Assembly (NCBI GenBank): GCA_950295325.1
Contig: OX485809.1
Coordinates: 41,077,081 to 41,137,080, forward strand
Direction of reading: 5' to 3'
DNA: 60,000 nt
Source of the DNA: Polytrichum commune
Taxonomy: Eukaryota > Streptophyta > Polytrichopsida > Polytrichales > Polytrichaceae
The translations under genes and the position numbers were made by a program. The notes beneath the pieces are model-generated. The model did no database searches. It was not told the origin of the DNA and saw nothing but the letters and a program-made list of their open reading frames with translations. Positions 11,111-23,060 of this stretch are shown here, one piece after another (positions within the stretch are counted from its first letter, which is position 1; the number at the start of each line of letters is the position of its first letter).

Positions 11111-14100
11111 TTCTCCAAGACCAAGAATCACAATGCAATATTAAATACGTACACATCTATATAGTGTACGTATTTACATCACGACAACGTAGTAACCATA
11201 TGTTGCTCAAATTTGAATTACTTTTCATGGTGACCCTGATTGTTGTGTTAAGTACTCAAATGTAGAATACCAAGATGAGATCTTCAAAACTTATCATTAA
11301 AAGTAATGCTCAAAAGCAAATGGCGACATCTAGTTTTGGACGTAAATTTCATGACCTTAACTCTTTTGAAGTTGTCTTTTTTTTCTTTTCTTTTTTCATA
11401 TTCCTTGAGCTCATTATACACTTGAGGTCATCACCAAAATTTTTTTTTTGTAGAGAATCATCAAATTTGACATAATTTTATCATATTAAAACAAATTTTT
11501 GACCATTACTTGTTCAATATCACCACTTGCACATCCAGTTGCATTGTCTTTTAAAATATGCAATTTTTTAAAAAAAAAATTAGGTTTTTTTTGTCAACAT
11601 AAATTGCTTGGCTTTGTAGATCATTATGTGTACAAAAATTTTAGGATCTTTATTTTCTCACAAAATTCAAAGTTAGTATCTTGTTATGAACCACTTTCAC
11701 TTAGACATGTGCAAGGATCAAGAGTCTTCCACTTTACTGTTCTTGCACCCAATTATTGTCATTACTGCAATGTTGACTTTGTGTTATTCCATAATGTCTC
11801 ATGCTACACTAATTCTCTTTTATCATCCACCCATGTTAACACTACAAAACTCCTTAACATTAGGTGAACTTTAGTTGTCACAAACATGATATTACGGAGT
11901 TTAGAGCATACGTCCAAATACAATTGGTGTGTTCTAGCCCTAACATCGCTAACTTAAGGCCTGTTCACCCTAAAATCGGAAATGCCCACTATCTAAAATT
12001 GACCCTATAATTCATTTTTATACTCTTTTTGATTAGATGAATACATGTGTATTATTAGAAACTTGGATTTTAAAATTTTAAACGAAGGCTTTAATGCATG
12101 TGAAGATACACTCACATCCGATCACCATTCAATTTGATTTGTACAAGTCATATATGATATTGGCTTCCATTTCCTTAAAATTTGAGTTTGGTTGTGTAAA
12201 AGACATTTTCATCCTTGAGGATCAATACTTCATGGGGGCTCATTGGTTGCGATATAGACATTTGCATGTATAATTACTAGTGTGAATTGCATGAACACCT
12301 GACTTCTTAGAATTTGCGTGGATGGGAGATGTGGCCTGGAAAATGAATATGAAAGTTCAATGGCACTCGGGAACTAGTTTCAAAGACCTTGAATTAGTAT
12401 ATCAGAATCTAGTTGGGATGAAGTAACCACAAAATTTCAAAAGGACGTATTTTTTGTTTAGATGAATGAGAGGTATGTTTGTAAGCAACAATTTATGAGC
12501 ACAAGTCTTTCGTGAAAGTTATTGCAATTGAAAATAATTAAGCTTCCAAAGTTGAGTTCTCTATAAGGATGGAACAATGCTAGGATGGGTGGCATTTATT
12601 TCTAGTACACTCTACCATTATGGCCCAGCCAAGTCCCAATCATAGTGGAGGTATCAGAGATATTTGGATAGTTTTAACCATGTAGGAATCTAAGTGCTTG
12701 CCTTTGGGGGTGATAGTTGCAAGCTGACTTCCAAGGTGTTGAATCACCTTGAAAAACATTTGTGAGTCTTCCATGTCCTATTTCAAGCTCGGGACTACGT
12801 ATAAAGCTTGACCAACTCAAAGATGAAGCAACACCATACTTCACGCCGTTGGCAACATCGGAATCATCTCTTCGCAACACTTGTTTTTTGGGGTTTGTTC
12901 TTAACTTCATACCTTGCCATATATAGTTTACTCACAATATAGACATTTACATCAACCTAGTAAGGCCTGCATACCCTGAGGTAGATGTGCCTAATTTTCT
13001 TATTACTCCTAATCACAAACCTACAACTAAGTGGTGTGTGGTTTGGTGTGGTTCCAAGAACAAATACGAAAAAGACTCGTGTTTAAAAGAGATTGGATTG
13101 CTTGCTCAAAATATGATATGCATAGTAAACATTATAGGGGAGATCTCTACTCCATTAACAAGCACAAAAATCTTCACTTTGGCGATGAACAAGGCATTTA
13201 AATGTGAGGGGAGTGGCTACAACATTGACATGGATTTGGTAACCATCTCGTACTAAGGTAGATACATAGAAAACAATGAAAATAATATGATTTAGCCAAC
13301 TAGAGTGGTTTGAAATTTGTGCAATATTTTTCAGAGATGGAGTAGAGGAATTGATGAGGAATGCAAGTTGTTTCAAAATTTCATTCCTTACAAATAATTA
13401 GTTATATTTTCCCAAAGAGGCAAGTAAGTCAAACCCCCTACTTGTACACCAGAGTCTCTCTAATCTAAGCATCAATATTTCCTACTCTACATATGAATGT
13501 ACACAAAACGGGTTACTCAGTGGCACCTAGACGTGATCGCAAGTGGTGTGAAACAACACCTATTTGACCAATCACTGCATCCCACTTATTATTGTATCCT
13601 TTTCGGTCCACCACTTTTATAATTAGCCATTTTGAGTCCACACAAGAATCATTCTTCCCCTGGTCTAATGCCCTAGTAGTGGTCATTCACCATTTTCAGT
13701 TTCTCTACCTTAGTCGCATGTTTCATATCTTAGGAGAGGTGGGCTCGTCGGAAAAAGTAACCATTTAAGACCCATCTACCTTATACCTGATGTGCATCAT
13801 TCAACATCCACGTGCTTTCAAATTATTTCCACAGAGTAGAAAAGGTGATCTTTTGGAAACCTAGAAGAACTGAAATTTCTGCATGTATGTATTGATGTGC
13901 AAAATAGACTCGAATCGAATGTTTGGATCTGCCTGTCAGACTTTTGTAGATACAAACTTCTTTTAGTGGGTGTCAGAATTTAATTGCAGAGAATTAAGAG
14001 CAAGGAAGTGAAGTCCTGTCAGTTGAGGGAGATTGAAGCATTAAATTGACTATGCTAGCCATGGCCACTTCGCAATGAACAATTTGGATGTCACTTGACC

Positions 14101-14891
14101 AAAATCTTGAAAATAAGCGTAACATAGAATGTATAGATGAGCATGGTTAATTTGCAATCACAACTTACATCATGAAATTATCTCTAGAAGCTCTTCCGTT
14201 TGCCTTCATCTCCAATATTGGAACGAGTTGTTCAGTTCTGTAATTGAGAAGCTCCTTTGAAACAGAACAAGAAACTGGAAATGCCAGCAAATATTAAACT
14301 GCATTAAAACACTAACACATTCATGCTCTGAATGACTCAAATTTGGGAATGCAATCATCAGAAGCCAGAAAGGCACGTTTTCAATCAGAATACGGAAGGA
14401 ATTATAATCCTTGAGCCACATGATGAAGCCACACAAGATCGAAGTTTAGAAAAAATTCATACTGAATTTCATCAAGTCATGTTGCTTCTAGCACGGAGAA
14501 GCACGGAGAAGCACGAAACACACTAACATGGAAAATCCTTGCCATATGCTTAAAACAGCCGTAATTTGCAGTGTACTTACCGATCAATATAATTTTGGTC
14601 GGGCTGATTTCATTCGAAGAGTTTGTAAAACATACTAACCTTGATGCTGAGTATAAGGAAATGTAGAAACTGCAGCAGAACAAGAACTTCAAAGCTTACA
14701 CAGAAAAATCTTGGCAATAGGTGACAACAACCAGACCAGAGTATCATTGAAGTGTATGGAGATGCAATGAAGAGTTTCTTGTATTTCAGAATAATATGGT
14801 ACAGATTATGACATGGTACAAGCTGAGAAGATTTGTGCAAACTTCTTAGCAGAATTGTAATGAGAAAACAGTTAAGTTTGCTGTATAATGA
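11111..14891. other. gene-free AT-rich DNA downstream of the AWPM-19-like gene
   Basis: I recognise no gene in this stretch. Open frames are short and often overlap on opposite strands (for example 11499-11867 and 12987-13256). The last few hundred bases, next to the stop codon at 14892, probably include the 3' untranslated region of the minus-strand gene. Small repeats such as 'gcacggagaa' (around 14492) are the only structure noticed. Confidence 0.45.
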
Positions 14892-17614
14892 TCATATTGC
14901 AACAGGAACAGGGTGAACAACATGGCCCTGGGGAATCTTGAGGTCGGTGTGGACGCCGTAGTCCACATGGCCGCCATGGTGTTGGCCAACAATTGTAGGT
15001 TCAGAGTGGTGCTGGCGATGATGATAGTGCTGATGCCCGTGCACTGGACCTGCAGTCAATTGTACTCCGCCTTGCTTGTAATAACCGACGCTGCTATCGT
15101 GCCGGAAGAAAGTGTGCAGCGTGAGGAAGTAGAGCAGCTCCAATCCCGATAGGACAAGGATGAAGAATTCCAAGATTTTCTGAAGTGTAGTCAGACACAC
15201 ACAATTAGTCCAAGGACATGTTTGCCTTAGCAGCTGAGCTTGATCAAACTCTTATGCTTACTAATTAAATCAGAGTAGTGACATGAAATATAACCCGGTT
15301 TATAGATTAGAATCTCCTGCGTGGGGATTTTCTGCAGTGCACTCAAGTGCAAACAATTAGTATAAGAAGACGATGTTTACAGCAGCAGAATGCTGAGATT
15401 GGTCACGCTCTAGTTATGTTTACTGAAGCAGTGTAGTGACATTAAATGGCCTCCAATTTAGAAATTAGGAACTTCCTGCGTGCAGATTGTCTGCAGTGCA
15501 CTCCTAGAGGAAGGTACAGCCATGCACAGAATTACTACGCGGCTCTGATGTTTGCAGTAGATGAGTTGATCAAACCAAAATTAAAATTTTTAAAATAAAG
15601 AAAATGTAGAGCAGTGAAATCAAACAGCCAAGCAGTTCTTAAGCTTGCCCGATCACAAATGATAAGTATAGAGAGTTGCTGCGTGAAGAATTTCTGCAGT
15701 GCACTCTTGGAGGAAGTTAAAGCCATGCACACTACAAAACTCTGATGTTTGCGGCAGCTGAAATTCAACAAAATCTTATGTTTACTAAAGCAGAGGAGTG
15801 AGATTAGATGTCCTGAGATTCCAACACAGGAATCTCCTGCGTGATGATTGTCTGCTGTGTACTCTTGGAGGAAGTTAAAGAAATGTACTAATTTACCACT
15901 AGGCGCGGATGTTTGGAGTAGACGAAGTTGAGCAAACTTTAAAAAGAAAGAAAGAAAAGCAGTGAAATAGAACGGCCTAGCCTCCTATTTTATTCTAGCG
16001 CTTGCTCGATCACAAATTATGTTTACTGAAGCTGAGCACTGACAGGAAATTGGCCTCCGATTTACAAATTGAAAATTTTCCTGCTTGACGATTTTCTGCA
16101 GCGCACTCTCGAAGGAAGGTAAAGCCATGCACAGGATAAGTACAAAGCCTCTGATGTTTGCAGTATATGAAGTTGATCAATGTTTTTTGAAAGAAAGCAG
16201 AAGCTGTGAAATCGAACGGCCTAGCCTCCGATTTAATTCTCAAGCATGATCGATCACAAATTAAAAAGGAAGTTGCTGACTGAAGATTTCTGCAGTGCAC
16301 TCTCGAAGGAAGGTTAAATCTATGCACAGAAATACTACAAGACTCTGAATATGTTTGCAGCAGCCGAAGTTGATCGATGTTTCTGAAGGAAAAGCAGAGC
16401 AGAGAAATGAAACGGCCTAGCTTCCGATTTATTATTAAGATATCCTCGATCACAATTATAGAGTAAATTTTCTACGTGAAGATGAAGTTGAGTCTTACTA
16501 ATCTTAGTGGACGGTCGCCGCCACGGGTGATGAGCTCCTTCACAACAAGCCTGAGCACCCGAATAAGTAAAGGTGCGGCAATGAGTAAAATTTAACCAAT
16601 CTTGATGAGTAATCAACAAGAACTAGACATGATGATGCTGATTAACTAACCTCCAAGTGTTTAACGATTCTGTTGGCTATAAAAAGATGTAAAACTGATC
16701 AACAATGGAGATTGGGGAAAAGTTGATATAATTTACGCCATGGCGAGCATGGTGAGCACCCATGCGATCAAGGCGCTGGCGGCCGCCGCTGCAAGGCTGT
16801 CAGGTCGCCAAACTGTAAGATGATGCATTCCAGGAAACGTCGATGCAATTCCCGCCATGCAGGCGATCAGTGCCAACGGTAACATCCATGTTGTCACGTT
16901 GTTTCCTGCAGTCAAGTTCACCAACGCTTACATTGACAAGAGTTCCACCGAGGCATACATGCATCATCGATCGCTATGATTTCAATTAAGTATAAATCTA
17001 AATGTGGATATCACTAAACATGAATTGAACAGCCATCTGGGTATCAAAATTTCAAGCAATTCAGATATGAGTTGCTATCCAGGTGTGTGTTGAAGCTCAC
17101 AGTGATCGCCTGACCCTGCAGTATAGCCATAACCCTTGGCATGAATCATTATACACTTTAAAAATGAATTGTATGAATCCAATAGCCATCTGGATATCAA
17201 ATTTTAACGCAATTCAGATATGAGTTGCTAGCTCTAGGTGGGTATTGAAGCTCCAATGATCACCTAAATACTGCAGTATAGGTAACCGCCATGACTCATA
17301 CTCCGAAGCATAGCATGTCAGATGAACATTCTCGTCATGTCCGTTTGGGAGTTACATACAGAATAAGACTAACTTGACGGTGAAGCAAATTCGATTAAAG
17401 ATCTTAAATCAAACTGGTGGCATGATCGGATGAATCTCTCTCTCTCTCGCTCTCTCTCTCTTTGATGATCCACGACATACTTACCAATAGCATTCGGGGA
17501 GTCTAGGTTATGGTTCAAAGCCCAGCCTGCTAAGCAAGCTGCTCCCACGTATCCCAAGAAGGTGACCAGCAAGAGCGGAGTCAACAACACTCTACCGATG
17601 ATTCGGAACGCCAT
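14892..17614 (-). CDS. AWPM-19-like (PM19) four-span membrane protein, four exons
   Basis: Exons on the minus strand are 17614-17485, 16905-16737, 16550-16499 and 15179-14892. All introns are GT-AG, phases are consistent, and the product is 212 residues. The ATG at 17614 starts MAFRIIGR. Hydrophobic spans lie at about residues 8-31, 51-70, 84-108 and 118-142. The signature TVWRPDSLAAAAASALIAW, followed by a VKEL turn and LKILEFFILVLSGLELLYFLTLH, is the AWPM-19 family core (flowering-plant form: WRSDSLAAAASSALIAWALT...LEAFVIIL..TQLLYLLLLH). Known members are plasma-membrane proteins induced by ABA, cold or desiccation, and at least one transports ABA. After the fourth span comes an unusual ~70-residue tail with 13 histidines in its last ~50 residues. 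ABRE-like motifs lie 230-330 bp upstream. Family assignment is confident. Transport activity is not shown by sequence. Confidence 0.88.
15300..16330. repeat. diverged intronic repeat array in intron 3 of the AWPM-19-like gene
   Basis: A unit starting '(t)tcctgcgtg..gatt.tctgcagtgcactc' and followed by 'ggaggaaggtaaagccatgcac', 'ctctgatgtttgcag' and 'cctccgattta' recurs at about 15314, 15473, 15677, 15835, 16078 and 16275. Spacing varies from 160 to 245 bp. The copies are clearly related but indel-rich. They account for most of the 1.3-kb intron, far longer than the gene's other introns. Confidence 0.75.
17432..17462. repeat. (TC)n microsatellite in intron 1 of the AWPM-19-like gene
   Basis: CT dinucleotide run interrupted by one CG. 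It lies within 25 bp of the exon-1 splice donor. On the coding strand it is a purine (GA) tract. Confidence 0.85.
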
Positions 17615-17841
17615 CGTGATCACATCAGGCTTGCCAAATACTAGCTTATTGCAAGCAAATTCGACTCATCTTTTTGACCTTGCGCAGCTTCTTATAAGCG
17701 CAGTCCTCCCATATCCGACATGGCCCCATCCTAATCCGGTCTTGCAGGCGCTCTTGCCACATACTCTCCTCGCAGCTGGCGAAATTTGGTGTCGTGTGCA
17801 ACTGATTTCCGGATCGGCAGTTCGGCGGCCGTCAATTTTCT

Positions 17842-17851
17842 GCCACGTGTT
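17842..17851 (-). promoter_or_regulatory. ABRE-like element (ACGTGGC) upstream of the AWPM-19-like gene
   Basis: On the gene strand this reads AACACGTGGC, which contains the ABA-response core ACGTGGC and is also a G-box. It lies about 230 bp upstream of the ATG at 17614. AWPM-19 genes are commonly ABA-induced, so the placement is plausible. The motif is short, and function is inferred. Confidence 0.45.
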
Positions 17852-17937
17852 CCGACACTGTTAATGAATATCACGCGGCGCTCATCGAATGCGTTCCAGC
17901 TTCCTTGGAATCAGGATCTTATGATTGTTACTGCATT

Positions 17938-17946
17938 GACGTGGTC
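17938..17946. promoter_or_regulatory. second ACGTG motif upstream of the AWPM-19-like gene
   Basis: GACGTGGTC, about 325 bp upstream of the ATG. Paired ACGTG cores within ~100 bp are the usual arrangement of functional ABREs. This is sequence-level support only. Confidence 0.35.
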
Positions 17947-18059
17947 GCCTCCTGCTTGCTTTTCCAAATTTGCACTCCCTGATCTCTGTTCCTGGCCTCA
18001 ATTTCCTCAAATTCTTCCAACTGTTATGGCACCCGGGGTTTAGAACTACAGATGACGAT

Positions 18060-18620
18060 CAAGTTAGGTCAAATTGGACTGCGGCGATATGGTATCGAAG
18101 ATGGATCAGAGAGCACTTTCTGGAGGACTGCCTCTTAACCTTAGCATTCTTCCGCCGACATGCTTTTGAGGCCACTAGAGGATCCTTGTACACAGTTTCT
18201 GCTTCACTGATCTGCCACCACTCGTCTCGTGCAAATATTTATAAGGTTTTTTCTCGTTGTGGATGCCTGAAAGAACCTTAACTGTGTTTGGAATCTGCGG
18301 AAACTTGCAACAAATTGCTCAACTGTTTCCAACTCTTTTAGCAGCTGGGTTTAAGAAAAGCTTATATTGATTCCACTTGATGATTAAGGTAGGTCAAAGT
18401 GGACTGCGGCGATACGGTATCAAAGGTGGATCAGAGAGAGTAATCTTGGAGGAATTTTTAGAGGAGTGCCTATTGACCCTAGCAATCTTCCGCCCACATG
18501 CTTAATTTTGAGGCCACCAGAGTATCTTTGTACAAGGTTGGTTGCTTGCAACCAGAACTCTGCTTCACTAACTTAGTCTGCCACCACTCGACCCGTGCAA
18601 ATGTTTAGAAATATTTTATC
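18060..18620. repeat. two-copy ~330-bp direct duplication upstream of the AWPM-19-like gene
   Basis: The block 'aggtcaaa(t/g)tggactgcggcgata(t/c)ggtatc' begins at about 18066 and again at about 18392. Both copies continue through 'gatcagagag', 'ggag(g/t)actgcct', 'cttccgcc(g/c)acatgctt', 'gaggccac(t/c)aga' and 'ctgccaccactcg'. The copies are diverged and interrupted by small indels. Confidence 0.8.
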
Positions 18621-19189
18621 GTTTGAAATCTGCGGAAAGCTGCAACAAATTACATCATGACCAGGTTTGGTGCTCCTCGGCCTCAGACACCTGAAACCAT
18701 GATCCATACCTGAATGATCTCGCTTACAAACTCGCCTCAAATTTCTGCGAATTCGATTATACAACTGCCACGATCAAGCAAATACAGGAGTTTTATAGCA
18801 ATCTATGAGCCTGGCTAATCCTGTATCTGATTATTACTGACACTTCGTGAATTTTTGTGCATAGCTTGCTTCGGTATTCACATTCTTTCATGAGCAACCT
18901 GCCGCCATCCTCATTCAAATTCTATTCCTCTCGTTGATGACGTTCTGCTGAAGACCTTCCGATCTCAAACTGGAATTGCGGGAAAGCCATAACACTTGAG
19001 CAATGGTTATTGAAATGTAGGAGACACCTTGCCTGGTGTACCAAATTGTTCAAACAATGCAGACACAAAATTTTGAAACAGGATTCCAGCCTTTCTCCAT
19101 TGATTTAGCCTTCATGAGGTTTGTGACCTTGATAATCGGTTACAAGCTCCGCCATCACAAATCCACAAGGCTATACATACACTAGTAGA
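18621..19189. other. gene-free DNA before the inverted repeat
   Basis: Nothing recognised. Confidence 0.45.
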
Positions 19190-19792
19190 TATTGTATTTA
19201 GTGTCATATGGAATTTAATGCCATTATGGTAACTTTTCTAATGACGTTTCTTATCAACAAGTACACAGGTACTGTCATGGATGATTATAATCTGGATGAA
19301 ATCTATGTCAATTACTGAAACAAAGTTTGTGTTTTGGATTCCAACAATTAGGGCCGGTTTACACTACGGTGGAGAAGGCCTCCGGTCAGTCAAGAATGTT
19401 TGGCCAAGACATGGTTATATGAGGCAAATGGTGGATGTGCCGGAGAAGAATTAAAGGAAATAAAATATTTCTTAAGGAGTCTTAACCGGTTGAAGTCTAA
19501 ACACCTAGAGGAGAAGTTTAGCGGAGAAGTCCACCGGAGAAGTCCACCGGTGAAGAGTTCATCTAATGGTGAAGATTTTTTGTGATAAAAAACCATAATA
19601 ATGAAAATTGTCAAATTGCTAATTGTCAAGTTTGGCCCATGTAGGAAATAAATGTCTCCTTGGGTGTTTAAGAATGAAGAGGGGAAAACCCATACACATT
19701 GGACAAAGCACTACTCTTTGGTATTATTTAAGACATGCTCTCCTCTTAATCATCCTCATCAATTTCTCTCTTCTTATCTTTGATCTTCAATC

Positions 19793-20095
19793 ATGGATAA
19801 TCGAAGAAGAGAGATTTTGTGCTCTCTTATGATCTTTATGGTTTTGAAGTATTTTATCGTTTCAACTATGGCGATACAAAAAACCATCATGTATCACCAT
19901 AATGCTTCAATTATGATGATGGCATATTTTTTGTTTGGGAGCAAGGAGAGGATGGTGTGGAAATTTGACCGGCCAAGTGGATATGTGTCACAATTTCTTC
20001 TTGGATCATATAATGCAAAAATGTTCAAAGATCATGTACGGGATCTTCCCTCAAATTCCTTGCAAGTGGAGAAGGGTGTTGAACATAAGCCCTAA
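19793..20095 (+). CDS. possible N-terminal remnant of a PIF/Harbinger transposase
   Basis: A 100-residue frame beginning MDNRRREILCSLM. It contains a hydrophobic stretch (about residues 9-25), then KFDRPSGYVSQFLLGSYNAKMFKDHVR. An N-terminal 'R-R..I...L....L' segment followed by an '(F/M)K.H(V/F)R' motif resembles the start of plant HARBI1/PIF nuclease proteins, and the host element has a Harbinger-type end and TTA duplication. The catalytic DDE region is absent, as the frame stops soon after. Assignment rests on weak motif resemblance plus context. It could be an unrelated chance frame. Confidence 0.35.
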   Translation: MDNRRREILCSLMIFMVLKYFIVSTMAIQKTIMYHHNASIMMMAYFLFGSKERMVWKFDRPSGYVSQFLLGSYNAKMFKDHVRDLPSNSLQVEKGVEHKP

Positions 20096-20249
20096 AAGCA
20101 CTTCCTGGAAATTGCCTTGAAGGCTCAAAATAATTCTCACTACCAATGAGGTCATCCTCATCTTGGCTACTACCAAACTGAAATTGTAAGTAACCACCCA
20201 TTGCGAAAAAAAATTGCACAAAAAAAAATCGCTAAGGAGCTACCACAGC

Positions 20250-22370
20250 ACACAGAGAGAGCTGACTTTTCAATGCTTTTTGCAAAGCTTGAACTTCCTC
20301 TTTTCAGAGGCCTAATCCTTCAATGTCTTCTTCATTGCAATGCAAGGGTGGGTGGGTGGGAACTTTTTCATAACCCTCGTTACCTCAAGTCTAACCTTCT
20401 CATCATATCGTTTTAAGGCTAAGTATGCTCAATGCTCATTGCAAATGCACATGTCTAATTGTATGTAAACAATACAAGCATGTAACAATACGATATACTG
20501 TACTTTCATAAGTATTTGTATCATACTTAGGGTTTCAGTGCTTCATACATGGTTCCTAAATATCCAAAAACAAATTGTGGCTGACCCCATCATACCTTTG
20601 TAGATCTAATTACCCATCTTCATGCATTGTTCCAGCAAGGATGTACCCTATCTAATATATATGGAAAACATACCAGGAGATATGCCTAGTAGTATCAACC
20701 AAAAGAAATGCATAAAATGTCATATTCACAATACTTCGTAGTATTGAGAGTGTGAAGGGCCTGCCTCACCTGTGCCCATGCAACCAACCAACAAATAATT
20801 GAGGATTAGTTACGTACACGAGGTAAATAACAGCAGGACCCAGTTGTTATCCATGTCACACACATTAAACTTACATTACATGCATAGTAGTATTTCTAAT
20901 AGTAACACTCATTACAAAATGTCAAATGGGTGTTCAAACCTGTTCTTTAGCCATGATTGTATCACCACAAGTAGAATGCTCTCCTTGGTGAATAGCCTTA
21001 GTATCCTCTACTTCACTTGGCACACGTATCTAGTATCCCAGTAAGTGTGCTCTAAGTTACCTCACAAAGCCCTTGTGCGAATGGTAAAAAAGAGCCTCTT
21101 TTAGGGTTTACGGGTTTATATTGGAGATCTTACCCAAGGTAAGTTCTGTACAACCCTAATTTTACCACGTGTTAGGGATGTGTTCTACATCCTTAACCCT
21201 AGTCTCCTTGTACCATTCATCTATGCTTATGAAAACTTAGTCCATATATTAACTATATTTTTCATCCATGTGTACATGATAGGTATAAAGTAAAGGAATA
21301 CAAGTTTAGACTGAACATATGGCTTTAAACAAGAGCAAGATAGAGAGAGCTAACTTTTCAATGCTTTATGCAAAGCTTGAACTTCCTCTTTTCAGAGGCT
21401 TAATCCTTCAACATCTTCCTCACTGCTTTGCAAGGGTGGGTGGGTGGGAACCCTCTTACCACTCAGTCTTTCAAACCATACCTTTCCTATACAGTACCTT
21501 AATGCTAACAATGCACAATGCATAGTGTTTGTATCCATGTCTAATTGTATGTAATCAACATAAACATGCTATTTCATGTCATACTGTGCCTCATAAGTAT
21601 TTGTATTATACTTAGGGTTTCAGTATTCATATATTGTTCATATGTACTGATAACAAACTGTGGCTGACTATTCCATACCTTGGTAGATTTAATCACCTAT
21701 CCTCATGCCTTGCTCCAACATATAAGTAACCTACCTACTATACATATGGAATACATACCAGGGTATATGCCTAGTAGTCTTAGCCAAAAGAAATGCATAA
21801 TATGTCATAGTCACAATACATCATTGTATTGAGAGTGTGAAGGGTCTGCCTCACCTGTGCCCATGCAACCAACCAACAAATAATTGAGGATTAGTTACGT
21901 ACACGAGGTAAATAGCAGCAGAACCCAGTTGTTATCCATGTCGCACACATAAAACTTACATCAAATGCATAATAGTACTTCAAATGGTAACACTCATTAC
22001 ACAATGTCAAATGGGTGTTCAAACCTGTTCCTTAGCCATGAGTGTATCACCACAAGTAGAATACTCCGCTTGGTGAATAGCTCTAGTATCCTCTCCTTAA
22101 CACACGTATCTAGTATCCCAGTAAGTGTGTGCTAAGTTACCGCACCAAGCTCTTGTGTGAATGGTAAAAAAGAGCCTCCTTTAGGGTTTGAGGGTTTATA
22201 TTGAAGATCTTACCCGTGGTAAGTTCTGCCAACCCTAAGTTCACCATGGGTTAAAAACGTGCTTCACGTCCTTAGCCCTGGTTACTTTGTTCCATTCATC
22301 CATACTCATGAAAACTTAATTCACATGGTAATTACATTTGCTTTCCATGTGTATATAAGATATATTTCAT
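20250..22370. repeat. ~1.08-kb direct duplication inside the PIF/Harbinger element
   Basis: Copy 1 starts near 20262 ('agagagctgacttttcaatg') and copy 2 near 21341 ('agagagctaacttttcaatg'). Both continue in parallel through 'ggtgggtgggtgggaa', 'tacttagggtttcag', 'gagagtgtgaaggg(c/t)ctgcctcacc', 'acgtacacgaggtaaata' and 'tggtaaaaaagagcct'. Divergence is several percent, with small indels, so the duplication predates many mutations. No conserved long frame is evident. Confidence 0.88.
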
Positions 22371-22493
22371 GACTCATCGTCCTTCTTTTTTATTATTATA
22401 TTTATAACAAAAAATGAAGTATTTGCAAGGTGTATAAAATGAGGGTTCATGGTCCTAGAGCTAACACTTGGTTTAAATCAAGAACTAGAAAGG

Positions 22494-22513
22494 GAGAGAG
22501 AGAGAGAGAGAGA
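22494..22513. repeat. (GA)10 microsatellite
   Basis: Perfect GA run in the distal part of the 3.5-kb element. It is absent from the opposite arm with the rest of that insertion. Confidence 0.85.
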
Positions 22514-23060
22514 AGCTTGCCAACACCTTAGGTTTTGAAAAAAACCAGATCTGAAATCTACGGTCCATATCTGTTTTTGAAAATTAATTTTTTATTGAGT
22601 TGGACTTCTCCGGAGGAGGAGTTTCTTGTCCGGCCTCTTGAGGCCGGAGAAGCCCAACTCCAAAAAGTGCCGCCATGTAGGTGGCCATGTCATTTTATCA
22701 TCCATGAGAAAAGTTCACCACCATTGTTTTCTTCACCTAGTGTAAACACCCACCGGCCAAGAGTTGCATTTTCAACCAATCACAATTGAGAAACGCCCTT
22801 TTTTTCATGACCGGTGGACTTCTCCACCGTAGTGTAAACCGGCCCTTATATTATGAAACATTGTCATGGATAATTCACATCTGGATGAAACATCACTTAG
22901 TAAGTGAAAGTAATTTCCACATTGTAAATATTCAATGCCCACAAACTTTAACAAGATATTGTAAAGTTTACATTGTGTTGGTAAAACTGCATGTGCGGTT
23001 TGCAATTACTCATATTGACCTGTAAAAATAGAATTGCAGTCACTAAATACAGTATTCATT

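Larger units (their letters stand above)
19351..22845. mobile_element. 3.5-kb PIF/Harbinger element, left arm only, TTA target duplication
   Basis: Left end GGGCCGGTTTACACTACGG, continuing TGGAGAAG. The right end is the exact inverse (minus strand from 22845). TTA flanks both sides (19348-19350, 22846-22848). The right arm of the inverted repeat, around 59855, retains the empty site with a single TTA, so the element's boundaries and insertion are directly demonstrated. It contains a small ORF (19793-20095) that may be the remnant of a transposase, and a ~1.08-kb internal direct duplication (20250-22370). No complete DDE transposase is present. It shares its first ~17 terminal bases with the elements at 34484-38643 and 42139-43240. 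Confidence 0.92.
19190..23060. mobile_element. CACTAAAT-type MITE split by a PIF/Harbinger element
   Basis: Sequence starting near 'gtatttagtgtcatatgg' (about 19195-19350) resumes at 22849 and ends near 'gcagtcactaaatacagt' (about 23040-23055). It is related to the foldback MITE at 1468-1953. The 3.5-kb insertion at 19351-22845 splits it. The right arm of the inverted repeat (59640-60000) has the uninterrupted version. Exact ends are uncertain. Confidence 0.5.
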
